This document shows positions 17,532-26,474 of a DNA stretch of 50,803 nt, in pieces (positions within the stretch are counted from its first letter, which is position 1; every line of letters begins with the position of its first letter). Under the pieces are notes generated by a model. The model ran no database searches, was not told where the DNA came from, and was given only the letters and a program-made list of their open reading frames with translations. Origin of the DNA: Crocinitomix sp. (GTDB lineage Bacteria; Bacteroidota; Bacteroidia; Flavobacteriales_D; Crocinitomicaceae); assembly GCA_030836155.1 (NCBI GenBank), contig JAURQI010000124.1, forward strand, positions 1 through 50,803, written 5' to 3'. The translations under genes were made by a program, and so were the position numbers.

Positions 17532-18971
17532 ATGCCTGAAAATAGGAGATTAACGACCGAGGAAAAAGCACTTAAAATTAATTTAAGAGAGGACATTTAT
17601 GGTTCTTTTGCAGAAATTGGTGCGGGACAAGAAGTAGCGGCTAACTTTTTTAAAGCAGGCGGATCGTCTGGTACGATTGCCTATACACACTCAGCTTACG
17701 ACATGAAAGTGAGTGATAGTTTGTATGGCAAATGTGCACGTTATGTTTGTGAAGATCGGCTTTTGCAAATGTTAGAGAAGGAATATTCAACTTTAGAAGA
17801 AACCCTTCATGAACGTGCTAAAAAGTCCCGATTTTTTGCATTTGCCAATACGGTAGAATCTTTGAATTATCACAAAACCAATCAAGGTCAAGGCTGGATC
17901 GGGTTAAAATTTCAGGATGAGATCGGGAATGTGCCCAATGAGATTGTGATGCACATTAAAATGCATGACACCAGTCATAAGCGCCAACAAGAAGCACTGG
18001 GGATTCTGGGTGTAAATTTGATTCACGCCGCTTATTTTGAGCACAGCAGTATCGAAAATTTCCTTGAAGCTTTAACGTATCGTTTGCCACACTCGCGTGT
18101 GGAGATCGATATGTTGCGTGTATCCGGTGCAGATTTGCAGCGTTTGGATAACCGTATCATTGCCTTAAAGTTGGTGAAAATGGGCTTGACAGATGCCACG
18201 ATGTTTGATCAGAGTGGTGCTGTATTGCAGCCGCGAACAGCTTTGTACAAAAAGAATGTCCTACTGATGCGTGGACGTTTTAGACCCATGACAAAGGTCC
18301 ATGTGGACATGATTGAATCGGGTACAGAGCAGTATCTAAAGGAGCAAGATGTCGACCTGGACAAGACGGTATTGTTGCTGGAATTAACCCTTAAGGATTT
18401 AACGGCAGATGGTGAAATTTCAGACACCGATTTTATCGACCGTGCAGAATTACTTTGTTCGATGGGTTATACGGTAATGATTAGTAATTACCTCAAGCAT
18501 TATAAGATGATTGAGTACTTGTCTTCCATCACCAAAAAGAAGAAGATCGGGGTATTGTTGGGGATTTATAACCTACAAACCATCTTTGATGAGAAATATT
18601 ATAATACACTAAACGGCGGTTTGTTAGAAGCTTTCGGTCGCGGATTTGGACACAATATTAAAATGTATGTCTATCCAGCACTAAACGTCGAGACTGGTGA
18701 GATTTATGATGTGGATTCTTTTGATATTCCAGAACACTTGAGAGGATTATTGGATTATATGTTAAAAACCAATAAGCTAGCGCAGATCAAGAAATTTGAC
18801 CGCAAATTATTGCATATCCTTTCAGATGATGTACTTTCTAAAATCCATTCTGGAGTTTCCAGTTGGGAAGATGATGTGCCGGAAAGTGTCATGAAAGCGA
18901 TTAAGTTTTATCAATTATTCGGATACCGCGAAGAGAAGTTCAACAAAGCACGGGTTGAGACGAGCTCTTAA
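17532..18971 (+). CDS. Conserved protein of unknown function (often mislabelled TonB-dependent receptor)
   Basis: 479 residues of a family shared by Bacteroidota and cyanobacteria, recognised by YGSFAEIGAGQEVAANFF, GTIAYTHSAYDMKVSD and YGKCARYVCEDRLLQML. It has no signal peptide and no barrel features, so the frequent database label TonB-dependent receptor is almost certainly wrong. A mid-protein GRFRPMTKVHVDMI stretch recalls the GRFxPxHxGH motif of nucleotidylyltransferases, but the second His-containing element is weak. It is cytoplasmic by composition. A 5-bp hairpin (17500-17513) is in the leader. Function unknown. Confidence 0.75.
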   Translation: MPENRRLTTEEKALKINLREDIYGSFAEIGAGQEVAANFFKAGGSSGTIAYTHSAYDMKVSDSLYGKCARYVCEDRLLQMLEKEYSTLEETLHERAKKSRFFAFANTVESLNYHKTNQGQGWIGLKFQDEIGNVPNEIVMHIKMHDTSHKRQQEALGILGVNLIHAAYFEHSSIENFLEALTYRLPHSRVEIDMLRVSGADLQRLDNRIIALKLVKMGLTDATMFDQSGAVLQPRTALYKKNVLLMRGRFRPMTKVHVDMIESGTEQYLKEQDVDLDKTVLLLELTLKDLTADGEISDTDFIDRAELLCSMGYTVMISNYLKHYKMIEYLSSITKKKKIGVLLGIYNLQTIFDEKYYNTLNGGLLEAFGRGFGHNIKMYVYPALNVETGEIYDVDSFDIPEHLRGLLDYMLKTNKLAQIKKFDRKLLHILSDDVLSKIHSGVSSWEDDVPESVMKAIKFYQLFGYREEKFNKARVETSS

Positions 18972-18987
18972 ATGATTGGATTACCTT

Positions 18988-19611
18988 CTATTTATTGGCT
19001 GCATTGATGGTTTTGACTAAGACACCATCTTCGTATTTTTCCATAAACATGGAGTTGCCTGTGGCATCAAAATAGGTGGCAAATCCATTTCTTAATCCAT
19101 TATCGTAATGAATTTCGATATAAGTTTGATCAGAATTGGGGTATTTCTCGTTGCACATACCCGTAAATGGCATACCGTCCAACAAGAAAACAGGTTGCGT
19201 TTCTCCAACAATCATTTTCTGTTCTAATTCTGAACAATCACAATTATGCGGAGCGCCTTCACCACTCCGTTTTTTTTCTCCGTTGACATAAATCTCTTCA
19301 ACCAACACTTTGCCTGATCGGTCAAAATACGTCACCTCACCATGTAAAAGACCATTCATATAATCTTTGGTGATATACTTAATATCGGAATCTGGATAAT
19401 TGAGTTGACAAACTCCTGTATAAACCGACGTGTCTAAAACCGTGATGCCACTTTCATCTTCCATTAAATCATCGCATGAGCAGGTGTCTTGAATATCAAC
19501 CGAGGACATTTCTCCTTGCTCGATAAACTCTGAACCATCTTGTTTTTCCCCTGAACAGGCAAAAGCCAATGAAAGTAAAAACAAGAGAAAAAGAGGTGAT
19601 AATTGACGCAT
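18988..19611 (-). CDS. Lipoprotein with duplicated cysteine/MORN-variant module
   Basis: 207 residues with lipobox AFAC (Cys19). Two copies of one module follow: a CSC or CDC pair, a segment ending YTGVCQLNYPDSD or FTGMCNEKYPNSD, and a MORN-variant (toxin-antitoxin YwqK-like) repeat, NGLLHGEVTYFDRSGK and NGLRNGFATYFDATGN. Probably an outer-membrane or periplasmic lipoprotein; the function of such repeats is unknown. It starts 3 nt after the NlpC/P60 gene ends, so the two are likely co-transcribed. Confidence 0.8.
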   Translation of the reverse strand: MRQLSPLFLLFLLSLAFACSGEKQDGSEFIEQGEMSSVDIQDTCSCDDLMEDESGITVLDTSVYTGVCQLNYPDSDIKYITKDYMNGLLHGEVTYFDRSGKVLVEEIYVNGEKKRSGEGAPHNCDCSELEQKMIVGETQPVFLLDGMPFTGMCNEKYPNSDQTYIEIHYDNGLRNGFATYFDATGNSMFMEKYEDGVLVKTINAANK

Positions 19612-19614
19612 AGT

Positions 19615-20094
19615 TTATGATTTTAGGATATTGATGACTTTGAGAAAACGTCTCACATAACCACTTTCATTAAAACGTGTGACAGTGACTCCATAATGTT
19701 TTTTAGAGGAGCTGCTATGGATAAAGTCAATGGTTCCATTATCATTCTGCAAAACAATACCAACATGACCGATCGTACGCTGTGCCGCATTTGTCCCGGT
19801 AAATAAAATGATGTCTCCAGGGCAAGAACGCCTAAGATCTACTTCGACCCCTTTATTCTTAAAACCACGACTGGTACGTGAAACCGGAATGCCAAAATGC
19901 GTATATACATGATAAACAAACCCAGAGCAATCAAACCCTTTTTCAGACTGTCCTCCCCAAAGGTAAGGTGTTCCGATATATTGCTTTGCAAAATGGACCA
20001 CACTATCCCGTTCAACCACATGGTCGGTTGTTTTTTCATTCGCCAAAGCAGCTGAAGAAAACAAAAAGGTTAAAAGAATAATAACAGGTCTCAT
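19615..20094 (-). CDS. NlpC/P60 family cell-wall peptidase (C40)
   Basis: Exported 159-residue papain-like peptidase that cuts peptidoglycan stem peptides. Signal peptide ends near SSAALA. Catalytic Cys56 is in GFDCSGFVYH, the His in TIGHVGIVLQ, and the third polar residue in DFIHSSS; the YLWGGQSEKGFD lead-in is typical of the family. It lacks SH3 or LysM targeting domains. It is the first gene of a pair with the MORN-type lipoprotein. Confidence 0.92.
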   Translation of the reverse strand: MRPVIILLTFLFSSAALANEKTTDHVVERDSVVHFAKQYIGTPYLWGGQSEKGFDCSGFVYHVYTHFGIPVSRTSRGFKNKGVEVDLRRSCPGDIILFTGTNAAQRTIGHVGIVLQNDNGTIDFIHSSSSKKHYGVTVTRFNESGYVRRFLKVINILKS

Positions 20095-20217
20095 ACACTA
20101 CAAAATTAATATGTTTTATATTTTTATGATAAGAATGTTCATTCGAACTTTCAAAAGTACAATGAATAACCCAAACCCCGTTACAATTCGGGTGATTATT
20201 GATAAGAGAGCAAGATT

Positions 20218-21234
20218 ATGTCGAGAATAAAAAATGCACAAATTAGATATCGCGTTATTGATCGTTCGATAGGGAATAAATATAAACCGTTTCCAACGAA
20301 AGAGGATTTACGAAGAGCTTGTGAAGAAGCATTGTACGGCAGTGATAACGGTACCGATATTTGTGACTCGACCATCGAAAAAGATCTCAAAGCGATGCGC
20401 CTGGATTTTGATGCGCCTATCAAATATAGCAAACGTGATAAAGGTTATTATTACGAAGACGAGAACTATTCGATTGATCAGATTCCACTTTCTGAAGATG
20501 ATATTGACTCGATCCGATTTGCAGCCCAGACTTTGATGCAGTTTAGAGATGTTAGTTTATTTAAGCAGTTTGGTTTTGCGATTGACAAAATTTTTGATCG
20601 GGTGCATATTTCGAATAATCCGACTGAAGAATCGGTTGAAAGCTATGTTCAATTTGAGACGGTCCACGATAGTGGTTCAAACAACGAATACCTGCCTGAA
20701 TTTCTAAAAGCGATAAAAGAAAAACAAGTGGTCACCTTTGACTATACTTCTTACATCAGTGAAAAAACAAAATCACGAAAAGTCTTGCCGCTTTTATTAA
20801 AAGAATACCGAAATCGCTGGTACTTGATCTGTTTTTCAATAGAAAAATCAAAAATCATGACCTTCGGATTAGACCGGATTTCAAATTTGGTTTTAACTGA
20901 AGATTATCAAACGGCCCCAGTTGATTTTAATCCGGATCATTTTTTCGAAAACTCAATTGGTATTACGGCCAATGATAGCGAACCTGTCAAAGTTATTTTT
21001 AAGATTGATAAGGTCGGTTCAAAGTATATCGAATCACAGCCTTTGCATCATTCACAAAAACTACAGAAAAAGGGTAGGAAACGGAATACCTTTTCACTGA
21101 AAGTCATCGTGTCAGAGGAGCTCAAACGTACCTTCTTATCCTACGGTGCCCAGATTGAAGTGTTAAAGCCAGAAGCCCTCCGTAACGAATTGCGCAATAT
21201 CGTTTTGGAGATGAGCGAGATTTATCATGATTAG
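20218..21234 (+). CDS. WYL-domain transcriptional regulator
   Basis: 338 residues. The N-terminal helix-turn-helix (about 1-75) is followed by the WYL domain (about 150-230: VVTFDYTSYISEKT, LLLKEYRNRWYLICFS and TFGLDRI) and a WCX-like C-terminal domain. WYL domains bind ligands such as nucleic acids or nucleotides, and some members regulate DNA-damage or phage-defence genes. No defence genes are adjacent here. Start ATG 20218; the coding frame begins just after a short CCCG/CGGG inverted repeat. Confidence 0.9.
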   Translation: MSRIKNAQIRYRVIDRSIGNKYKPFPTKEDLRRACEEALYGSDNGTDICDSTIEKDLKAMRLDFDAPIKYSKRDKGYYYEDENYSIDQIPLSEDDIDSIRFAAQTLMQFRDVSLFKQFGFAIDKIFDRVHISNNPTEESVESYVQFETVHDSGSNNEYLPEFLKAIKEKQVVTFDYTSYISEKTKSRKVLPLLLKEYRNRWYLICFSIEKSKIMTFGLDRISNLVLTEDYQTAPVDFNPDHFFENSIGITANDSEPVKVIFKIDKVGSKYIESQPLHHSQKLQKKGRKRNTFSLKVIVSEELKRTFLSYGAQIEVLKPEALRNELRNIVLEMSEIYHD

Positions 21235-21362
21235 GGTTGGGGGGAGAAGTAATATCCTCATTATTCCTCGAACATCCCAAATCAGTTGACCCAGAACCTA
21301 AATTATTTCCTCCGAAATCATTAGCTTTAGAACCTATGTTCCCACGGTAAACAAAGTTTATA

Positions 21363-21644
21363 GTGATCACCTTATTGGCTATGCTGATTTTCGCATGCAA
21401 TAAGCATGAGTCAGAGATTGATCCGATTAAACCCGAGTCAAAGATCTTAAAGGATACATTTTATCTAGTGAGCCGAAGCGGGGATACAATTCTAACAGGT
21501 CGGCCGGTTGAGGTTATAAAGCCTTTTAAATCATTACATTCGTCTTTTAAAAGATATCAGCAACCAAATAACCTTCTTTTTCAATACCACGAAAAATCTC
21601 GAAACGTTTTAAATCCCATTTGGAGTAAAACCGATACTCAATAA
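21363..21644 (+). pseudogene. Small lipoprotein-like ORF, probably missing its start codon
   Basis: The frame reads TKFIVITLLAMLIFACNK, a convincing lipoprotein signal with lipobox IFAC, then about 80 polar residues to TAA at 21644. The natural start would lie one or two codons before TKF, but that position reads TAA ACA instead of an ATG codon. The only available start, GTG 21363, removes the positive charge of the signal. It looks like a degraded gene of unknown family in a region of other remnants. Confidence 0.4.
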
Positions 21645-21741
21645 TCACCTTTTTTCTCATCAAAATCGATCAAAAAGTTTCTGAATTATAATTCGGAACC
21701 TCATGGTGTTGATTCCGAACGTTTCTAGTACATACCTGCCT

Positions 21742-21749
21742 TAGATTTG
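21742..21749 (+). promoter_or_regulatory. Promoter -7 box (TAGATTTG) of the oxidoreductase remnant
   Basis: TAGATTTG fits TAnnTTTG and lies 25 nt before the ATG at 21775. The promoter may still be active although the gene is broken. Confidence 0.4.
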
Positions 21750-21774
21750 TCTTCAAATAACAAAAACGAATATT

Positions 21775-22206
21775 ATGAAGGCAATTATTATAAACGCATA
21801 CGGAGGACCAGAGGTATTAAAAATACAACAGGTAGAAAAGCCTACTCCAAAATCAAATGAAATATTAATTAGAATTGAGGCCAGTTCAGTTACAATAGCA
21901 AGCACCATGATGCGAACAGGAACACCATAGTTTGGTAGACTGTTTACGGGTGTCACAAAACCAAAGGTAAAAACACCAGGAACCGATCTTGCTGGAATAG
22001 TTGAAGCAATTGGTTCAGAAACAACCCAATTTAAAGTAGGTGACAAGGTGATTGCTACTACCGATTTAAATTGTGGAGCCTATGCTGAATATATTTCGTT
22101 GCCTGAGGATGGTGTTATCGTTAAGCAACCTGAAAACACAAGTCCTGAAGAAGCAACAGGAATAGTTTTCGATTTTACTATTAAACCCATTATTCCGACT
22201 GGTTAG
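21775..22206 (+). pseudogene. Zinc-type alcohol dehydrogenase / quinone oxidoreductase family, truncated with in-frame TAG
   Basis: N-terminal half of an MDR-family NAD(P)H oxidoreductase. MKAIIINAYGGPEVLKI begins the GroES-like domain; TPGTDLAGIVEAIGS, FKVGDKVIATT and GAYAEYISLPEDG follow. Codon 52 is TAG (21928-21930, between GTP and FGRLF). Similarity stops at about residue 128 (SPEEATGI), just where the Rossmann domain should begin, so roughly 190 residues (including the nucleotide-binding GxxGxxG) are gone; a TAG at 22204 closes the frame. Clearly a pseudogene. Confidence 0.8.
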
Positions 22207-22317
22207 TTGAGCAATAATCAATCTGGGTGGAATCAGCGTATTTGAATTCTGAACAAACCACATCATTCGCTGTTGCATGGTTAGAAACATTAACTTTATA
22301 AAAACAAAAACTGAAAT

Positions 22318-23157
22318 ATGAATTTTAAACTCATTTTGATCGCCGTTTCTTTACTGACGTTGAATTCGACTTTTGGACAGAATGAGACCGAACTGCCACT
22401 TAAAAATGTCAAGCTGAGAGCAGTGGCCGAGATTGGATTTTTAGGTGTTTTTGACCATAAAGTACAATTCGGAAACGATGGCACTTATTTCGATTATCGT
22501 AACGATGGTGGACAGGATGTGCTTTTTCCAATTATTCGTCCTTCCTTGGAATTGGATATCAAACAACGCAATGCGTTTATCTTGTTGTATCAGCCGCTCA
22601 GATTAGAAACGCAGGTATACCTCAATGAAGATTTAATTGTAGACGGTGCATTATTCGCCGCAACAACGAGCGTTAGAACCCTTTATAATTTCCCGTTTTA
22701 CAGATTCAGTTACTTACGAGAACTGGCTCCGAATAGTGAACGATGGAGTTTTGGTATTGGCGGAACAATTCAAATCAGAAATGCAACCATATCCTTTGAG
22801 TCTGGAGACGGTAATTTATATCGAGCGAACAGAGATGTTGGAATTGTACCTGCATTAAAAATTAGAAGTCGCTATCACTTTAGTAAGCAAGTTTATACGG
22901 AATTAGAAGCAGACGGAATCTATGCGCCTGTGAGTTATTTGAATGGCAGTGATAATGAAGTCGTTGGTGCTATTTTGGATGCCAGTTTAAGAACAGGAAT
23001 TAAAGTACATCAAAATGTAGACGCTTTCCTTAATCTCAGGTATTTAGGAGGAGGAGCAGTTGGAACTTCTGATAATACAGATGGACCAAGTGATGGTTAT
23101 GTTAAGAATTGGCTGCATTTTGGCACTGTATCGGCAGGTTTCACGTATTCATTTTAA
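22318..23157 (+). CDS. Outer-membrane beta-barrel protein of unknown function
   Basis: 279 residues with a Sec signal (cleavage near TFGQ), alternating hydrophobic strands throughout and a C-terminal Phe (FTYSF), the usual signature of an outer-membrane beta-barrel. No plug, PorP or OmpA motif is seen. It may be a small porin-like barrel. It follows the remnant region and precedes rluF with its own promoter; the role is unknown. Confidence 0.7.
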   Translation: MNFKLILIAVSLLTLNSTFGQNETELPLKNVKLRAVAEIGFLGVFDHKVQFGNDGTYFDYRNDGGQDVLFPIIRPSLELDIKQRNAFILLYQPLRLETQVYLNEDLIVDGALFAATTSVRTLYNFPFYRFSYLRELAPNSERWSFGIGGTIQIRNATISFESGDGNLYRANRDVGIVPALKIRSRYHFSKQVYTELEADGIYAPVSYLNGSDNEVVGAILDASLRTGIKVHQNVDAFLNLRYLGGGAVGTSDNTDGPSDGYVKNWLHFGTVSAGFTYSF

Positions 23158-23186
23158 GCGATCATTTTCTATTCAATAATCACGAT

Positions 23187-23194
23187 TATATTTG
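23187..23194 (+). promoter_or_regulatory. Promoter -7 box (TATATTTG) of rluF
   Basis: TATATTTG matches TAnnTTTG, 23 nt before the GTG start of the pseudouridine synthase. Confidence 0.5.
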
Positions 23195-23217
23195 TGACAC
23201 ACGTCTAAATCATACAG

Positions 23218-23940
23218 GTGGAACTCATACGCATAAACAAATTCCTCACCGAGGCAGGGTATTGTTCAAGAAGAGAGGCTGATCGACTGATTGAAGCCAA
23301 TCGAGTTACAGTCAATAAGAAAGTCCCTGAACTCGGAACAAAAATTCCTAGAACAGCGGAGGTCCATGTGGATGGAGAACGTATTCGCCTGCAAAGCAAA
23401 GATAAATTTGTTTATATCGCTTTTAATAAACCGGTGGGCATCGTTTGCACGACCGACACACGAAAAGAGCGAGATAATATTATTGACTTTATAGGACATA
23501 AAGAAAGGATCTTTCCGATCGGCCGATTAGATAAACCAAGTGAAGGACTTATTTTCTTAACCAGCGATGGAGATATTGTCAATAAAATTTTGCGAGCAGA
23601 TAATAATCACGAAAAAGAATATATCGTTACCGTCAATCGTCCTTTTGATGATCGTTTCATTCATCGCATGTCAAATGGTATTCCCATTTTAGGAACAAAA
23701 ACAAAGAAGTGTAAGGTCGAAAGGATCAGCAAGAATAAATTTCGAATTGTTTTGACGCAAGGTTTAAACCGACAAATAAGACGGATGTGCGAATATTTGG
23801 GATATGATGTCGTCAAATTGAAACGCATTCGCATTATGAATGTGAGCTTAGATGTGCCTGTAGGAAGTTGGCGTGATTTGACACCTGCTGAGATGAAAAC
23901 AATTAATACACTCGTTAAAAGTTCCTCTAAAACTAAATAA
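23218..23940 (+). CDS. rluF: 23S rRNA pseudouridine synthase, RluF type
   Basis: Isomerises a uridine in 23S rRNA (U2604 in E. coli for RluF). 240 residues: N-terminal S4 RNA-binding domain (INKFLTEAGYCSRREADRLI), then the RsuA/RluB/E/F-family catalytic Asp in GRLDKPSEGLIFLTSDG and the closing LNRQIRRMCEYLGYDVVKLK and RIRIMNVSL motifs, the last being RluF-like. The start is GTG 23218, immediately before the S4 domain; no ATG fits. Confidence 0.82.
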   Translation: MELIRINKFLTEAGYCSRREADRLIEANRVTVNKKVPELGTKIPRTAEVHVDGERIRLQSKDKFVYIAFNKPVGIVCTTDTRKERDNIIDFIGHKERIFPIGRLDKPSEGLIFLTSDGDIVNKILRADNNHEKEYIVTVNRPFDDRFIHRMSNGIPILGTKTKKCKVERISKNKFRIVLTQGLNRQIRRMCEYLGYDVVKLKRIRIMNVSLDVPVGSWRDLTPAEMKTINTLVKSSSKTK

Positions 23941-23990
23941 ATAAAGACTTTAAGGAGTTGAATTAAAATGCATAAAATAATTTTATACGT

Positions 23991-24030
23991 AACATTCAAA
24001 ATATAAATAAAAATATATGGATTGAATGTT
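23991..24030. promoter_or_regulatory. Operator-like inverted repeat upstream of icd
   Basis: AACATTCAA (23991-23999) and TTGAATGTT (24022-24030) are perfect 9-bp inverted copies separated by 22 nt of A/T-rich DNA, 34 nt before the icd ATG. This could be a regulator site or a stem-loop; it lacks a T-run. Confidence 0.4.
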
Positions 24031-24063
24031 GCAAATTTGTAGCGCAAAACACAAAAAAAAGCT

Positions 24064-25500
24064 ATGAAAACTGTAACAATGGCTAAAGGGGACGGAATCG
24101 GTCCTGAAATTATGGAAGCGACTGTTCGCATTATTGAAGCATCAGGCGCAGACGTTCAATTCGATGAAATCAAAGTCGGAAAAAAAGTATATGAGTCTGG
24201 AAACACTTCGGGTATATCGTCAGAAGCTTGGGAAAGTATCCGTAAGCACAAAGTATTCTTAAAAGCACCGATTACAACACCTCAAGGTGGAGGTTACAAG
24301 AGTTTGAATGTAACCATGCGTAAGACCTTAGGTTTATACGCAAACTTGAGACCATGTTCTAGCTTGCATCCTTATGTCAGAACAAAGCACTCGGAAATGG
24401 ATGTGGTAATTGTTCGTGAAAACGAAGAGGATTTATACGCAGGTATCGAGCATCAACAAACAGAAGATGTGGTTCAATGTTTGAAATTGATAACACGTCC
24501 TGGGAGTGAAAAAATCATTCGCTATGCTTTTGAATATGCTAAGCATAATGGTCGCAAAAAAGTGACTTGTTTTTCAAAAGACAATATCATGAAACAAACA
24601 GATGGTTTGTTCCACAAGATCTTTGATGAAGTTGCAGCTGAATATCCTGAAATCGAAAACGAACATTGGATTGTAGACATAGGGGCGGCAAAATTAGCTG
24701 ATACACCAGAAGCATTTGATGTAATCGTCATGCAAAACCTATACGGCGATATCCTTTCAGATGTAGCTGCACAAATTACTGGATCAGTAGGAATGGCAGG
24801 ATCTTCAAATGTTGGGGAGTCTGTTGCTATGTTTGAAGCGATTCACGGAAGTGCTCCAGATATTTCTGGAAAAAACATCGCAAACCCTTCAGGTTTATTA
24901 AGAGGTGCAATTTTAATGTTGAACCATATTGGTGAAAACAAAGCAGCTGAAAAAATTCATAACGCTTGGCTTAGAACGATTGAAGAAGGAACACATACAC
25001 CAGATATTTATAAAGAAGGTGTAAGTACGAAGAAAGTCGGAACAAAAGAATTTGCAGATGCAGTTATCGCAAATCTTGGAAAAAGTCCTGAGCAATTAAC
25101 AGCAGTTGTTTACAATGCAGATAAACCATTCGATCTTCCAAAAGTGAAAGAACGTCCTGCATCGAAAAAAGAATTATTGGGAGTTGATGTTTTTGTTGAC
25201 GATAAGGACAAAAACCCTAACAACGTGGCCGAACGTTTGAAGTCAATCGAATCAGAAGGCTTAAAACTTCAAATGATCACGAACCGTGGGGTTAAAGTTT
25301 GGCCAAATGGATTTGACGAAACATACTGTACGAACCACTGGAGATGTCGTTTTCTAATGCCTTCAGAAGAAGTCGTTGATAAAAAAGAAATCGTGAATGT
25401 ATTAAGCAATGCGCTTGCGAATAATGTAGATGTAATTAAAACTGAAAACCTCTACACCTTTGATGGGAAAAAAGGATTCTCATTAGGGCAGGGGCAGTAA
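24064..25500 (+). CDS. icd: Isocitrate dehydrogenase (NADP-type, with C-terminal extension)
   Basis: Oxidatively decarboxylates isocitrate to 2-oxoglutarate in the TCA cycle. MAKGDGIGPEIMEATVRII opens the isocitrate/isopropylmalate dehydrogenase fold; substrate-binding residues are in LNVTMRKTLGLYANLRP, the metal Asp residues in NLYGDILSDVAAQ, and the cofactor loop in EAIHGSAPDISGK. At 478 residues it has an extra domain of about 140 residues, as in Thermus-type enzymes. Cofactor preference is inferred from family. It is followed at 34 nt by a DUF6671-type gene. Confidence 0.93.
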   Translation: MKTVTMAKGDGIGPEIMEATVRIIEASGADVQFDEIKVGKKVYESGNTSGISSEAWESIRKHKVFLKAPITTPQGGGYKSLNVTMRKTLGLYANLRPCSSLHPYVRTKHSEMDVVIVRENEEDLYAGIEHQQTEDVVQCLKLITRPGSEKIIRYAFEYAKHNGRKKVTCFSKDNIMKQTDGLFHKIFDEVAAEYPEIENEHWIVDIGAAKLADTPEAFDVIVMQNLYGDILSDVAAQITGSVGMAGSSNVGESVAMFEAIHGSAPDISGKNIANPSGLLRGAILMLNHIGENKAAEKIHNAWLRTIEEGTHTPDIYKEGVSTKKVGTKEFADAVIANLGKSPEQLTAVVYNADKPFDLPKVKERPASKKELLGVDVFVDDKDKNPNNVAERLKSIESEGLKLQMITNRGVKVWPNGFDETYCTNHWRCRFLMPSEEVVDKKEIVNVLSNALANNVDVIKTENLYTFDGKKGFSLGQGQ

Positions 25501-25534
25501 GATATAGATACTTTACCTAAAACAATCAGGAGCT

Positions 25535-26380
25535 GTGCACCAACGCTACAAAAATCTTGAACTCGTGATTGCCACGAAACACAAGAAAGAAGCGGTGCTG
25601 GCTCCTGTTTTTGTTTCTAAACTTGGTGTCAACTGTCGTACGATTGAAAACTTTGATACGGACCAATTTGGTACTTTCTCTGGAGAGGTAGAGCGTTTAG
25701 ATTCGCCCCTCGAGGCTGCCCGTAAAAAAAATCGTTTCGCACATGAAATGACAGGTTGTGCTTTAGCCGTAGCAAGCGAGGGCTCTTTTGGTCAACACCC
25801 CCATCTGTTTTTTGTACCTGGTAATGAAGAATTATTGCTCTTTTCTGATTTTGAAAATGGATTAGAAATTGTAGAAAAAAGTATCGTCACCGAAACTAAT
25901 TTTGCAGGTCAGTGCATTCATTCATGGAAGGAAGCAGTGGCATTTGCTGAAAAAATAGGTTTTCCGGAGTCTGCAATTATTCTTCGCAAATCAGAAAGTA
26001 GCCATGAAGATATTGTTAAGGGAATAACCGATCCCAAGCAATTTCAAGAGGCCGTTAAAAATCAGTTGAAGAATCACCAAGAACTTTGGTTAGAAACCGA
26101 TATGCGTGCGCATCTTAATCCGCAAAGAATGGCGCATATAGGAGCTTTGGGTAAAAAACTTTCCGAACGTATTTTATCAGCCTGTCCTTCCTGTCAATCT
26201 CCCGGTTTTGGACCCGTAAAAAACATTGCTGGTTTACCATGTCAATGGTGTAGTCGTCCAACAAGATCAATTAAAACTCAAGTCTGGGGATGCGTTAAAT
26301 GTGACCATCAGGAAGAAAAAAAGCATCCGAACAAGAAGGAATTTGAAGACCCTATGTATTGTGATTTTTGCAATCCATAA
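25535..26380 (+). CDS. DUF6671-type protein with C-terminal zinc-ribbon cysteines
   Basis: 281 residues with three CxxC pairs at the C-terminus (CPSCQS, CQWCSR, CVKCDH) and a final CDFC, which together suggest zinc ribbons. The N-terminal part begins LVIATKHKKEAVLAPVF and includes LDSPLEAARKKNRFA and ALAVASEGSFGQHP. I match it to the DUF6671 family from memory; the biochemical function is unknown. Start is GTG 25535, preceded by an AGGAG ribosome-binding site. Probably co-transcribed with icd. Confidence 0.7.
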   Translation: MHQRYKNLELVIATKHKKEAVLAPVFVSKLGVNCRTIENFDTDQFGTFSGEVERLDSPLEAARKKNRFAHEMTGCALAVASEGSFGQHPHLFFVPGNEELLLFSDFENGLEIVEKSIVTETNFAGQCIHSWKEAVAFAEKIGFPESAIILRKSESSHEDIVKGITDPKQFQEAVKNQLKNHQELWLETDMRAHLNPQRMAHIGALGKKLSERILSACPSCQSPGFGPVKNIAGLPCQWCSRPTRSIKTQVWGCVKCDHQEEKKHPNKKEFEDPMYCDFCNP

Positions 26381-26435
26381 AAGCCTTCGTGCATATCCTG
26401 TTAATAACTAATTCGAATTCATAAAAGACAAGCCT

Positions 26436-26443
26436 TATCTTTG
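26436..26443 (+). promoter_or_regulatory. Promoter -7 box (TATCTTTG) of the aldolase gene
   Basis: Exact TAnnTTTG match, 31 nt before ATG 26475. Confidence 0.55.
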
Positions 26444-26474
26444 TGGCTAGCGAACTGAAAAACTAAAAGAAATT

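Noticed and set aside
21122-21362. Minus-strand frame with Gly/Asn-rich stretch (NDFGGNNLGSGSTDLG)
   Set aside because: It overlaps the 3' end of the WYL gene and has no start or partner; it could be a remnant but cannot be supported.
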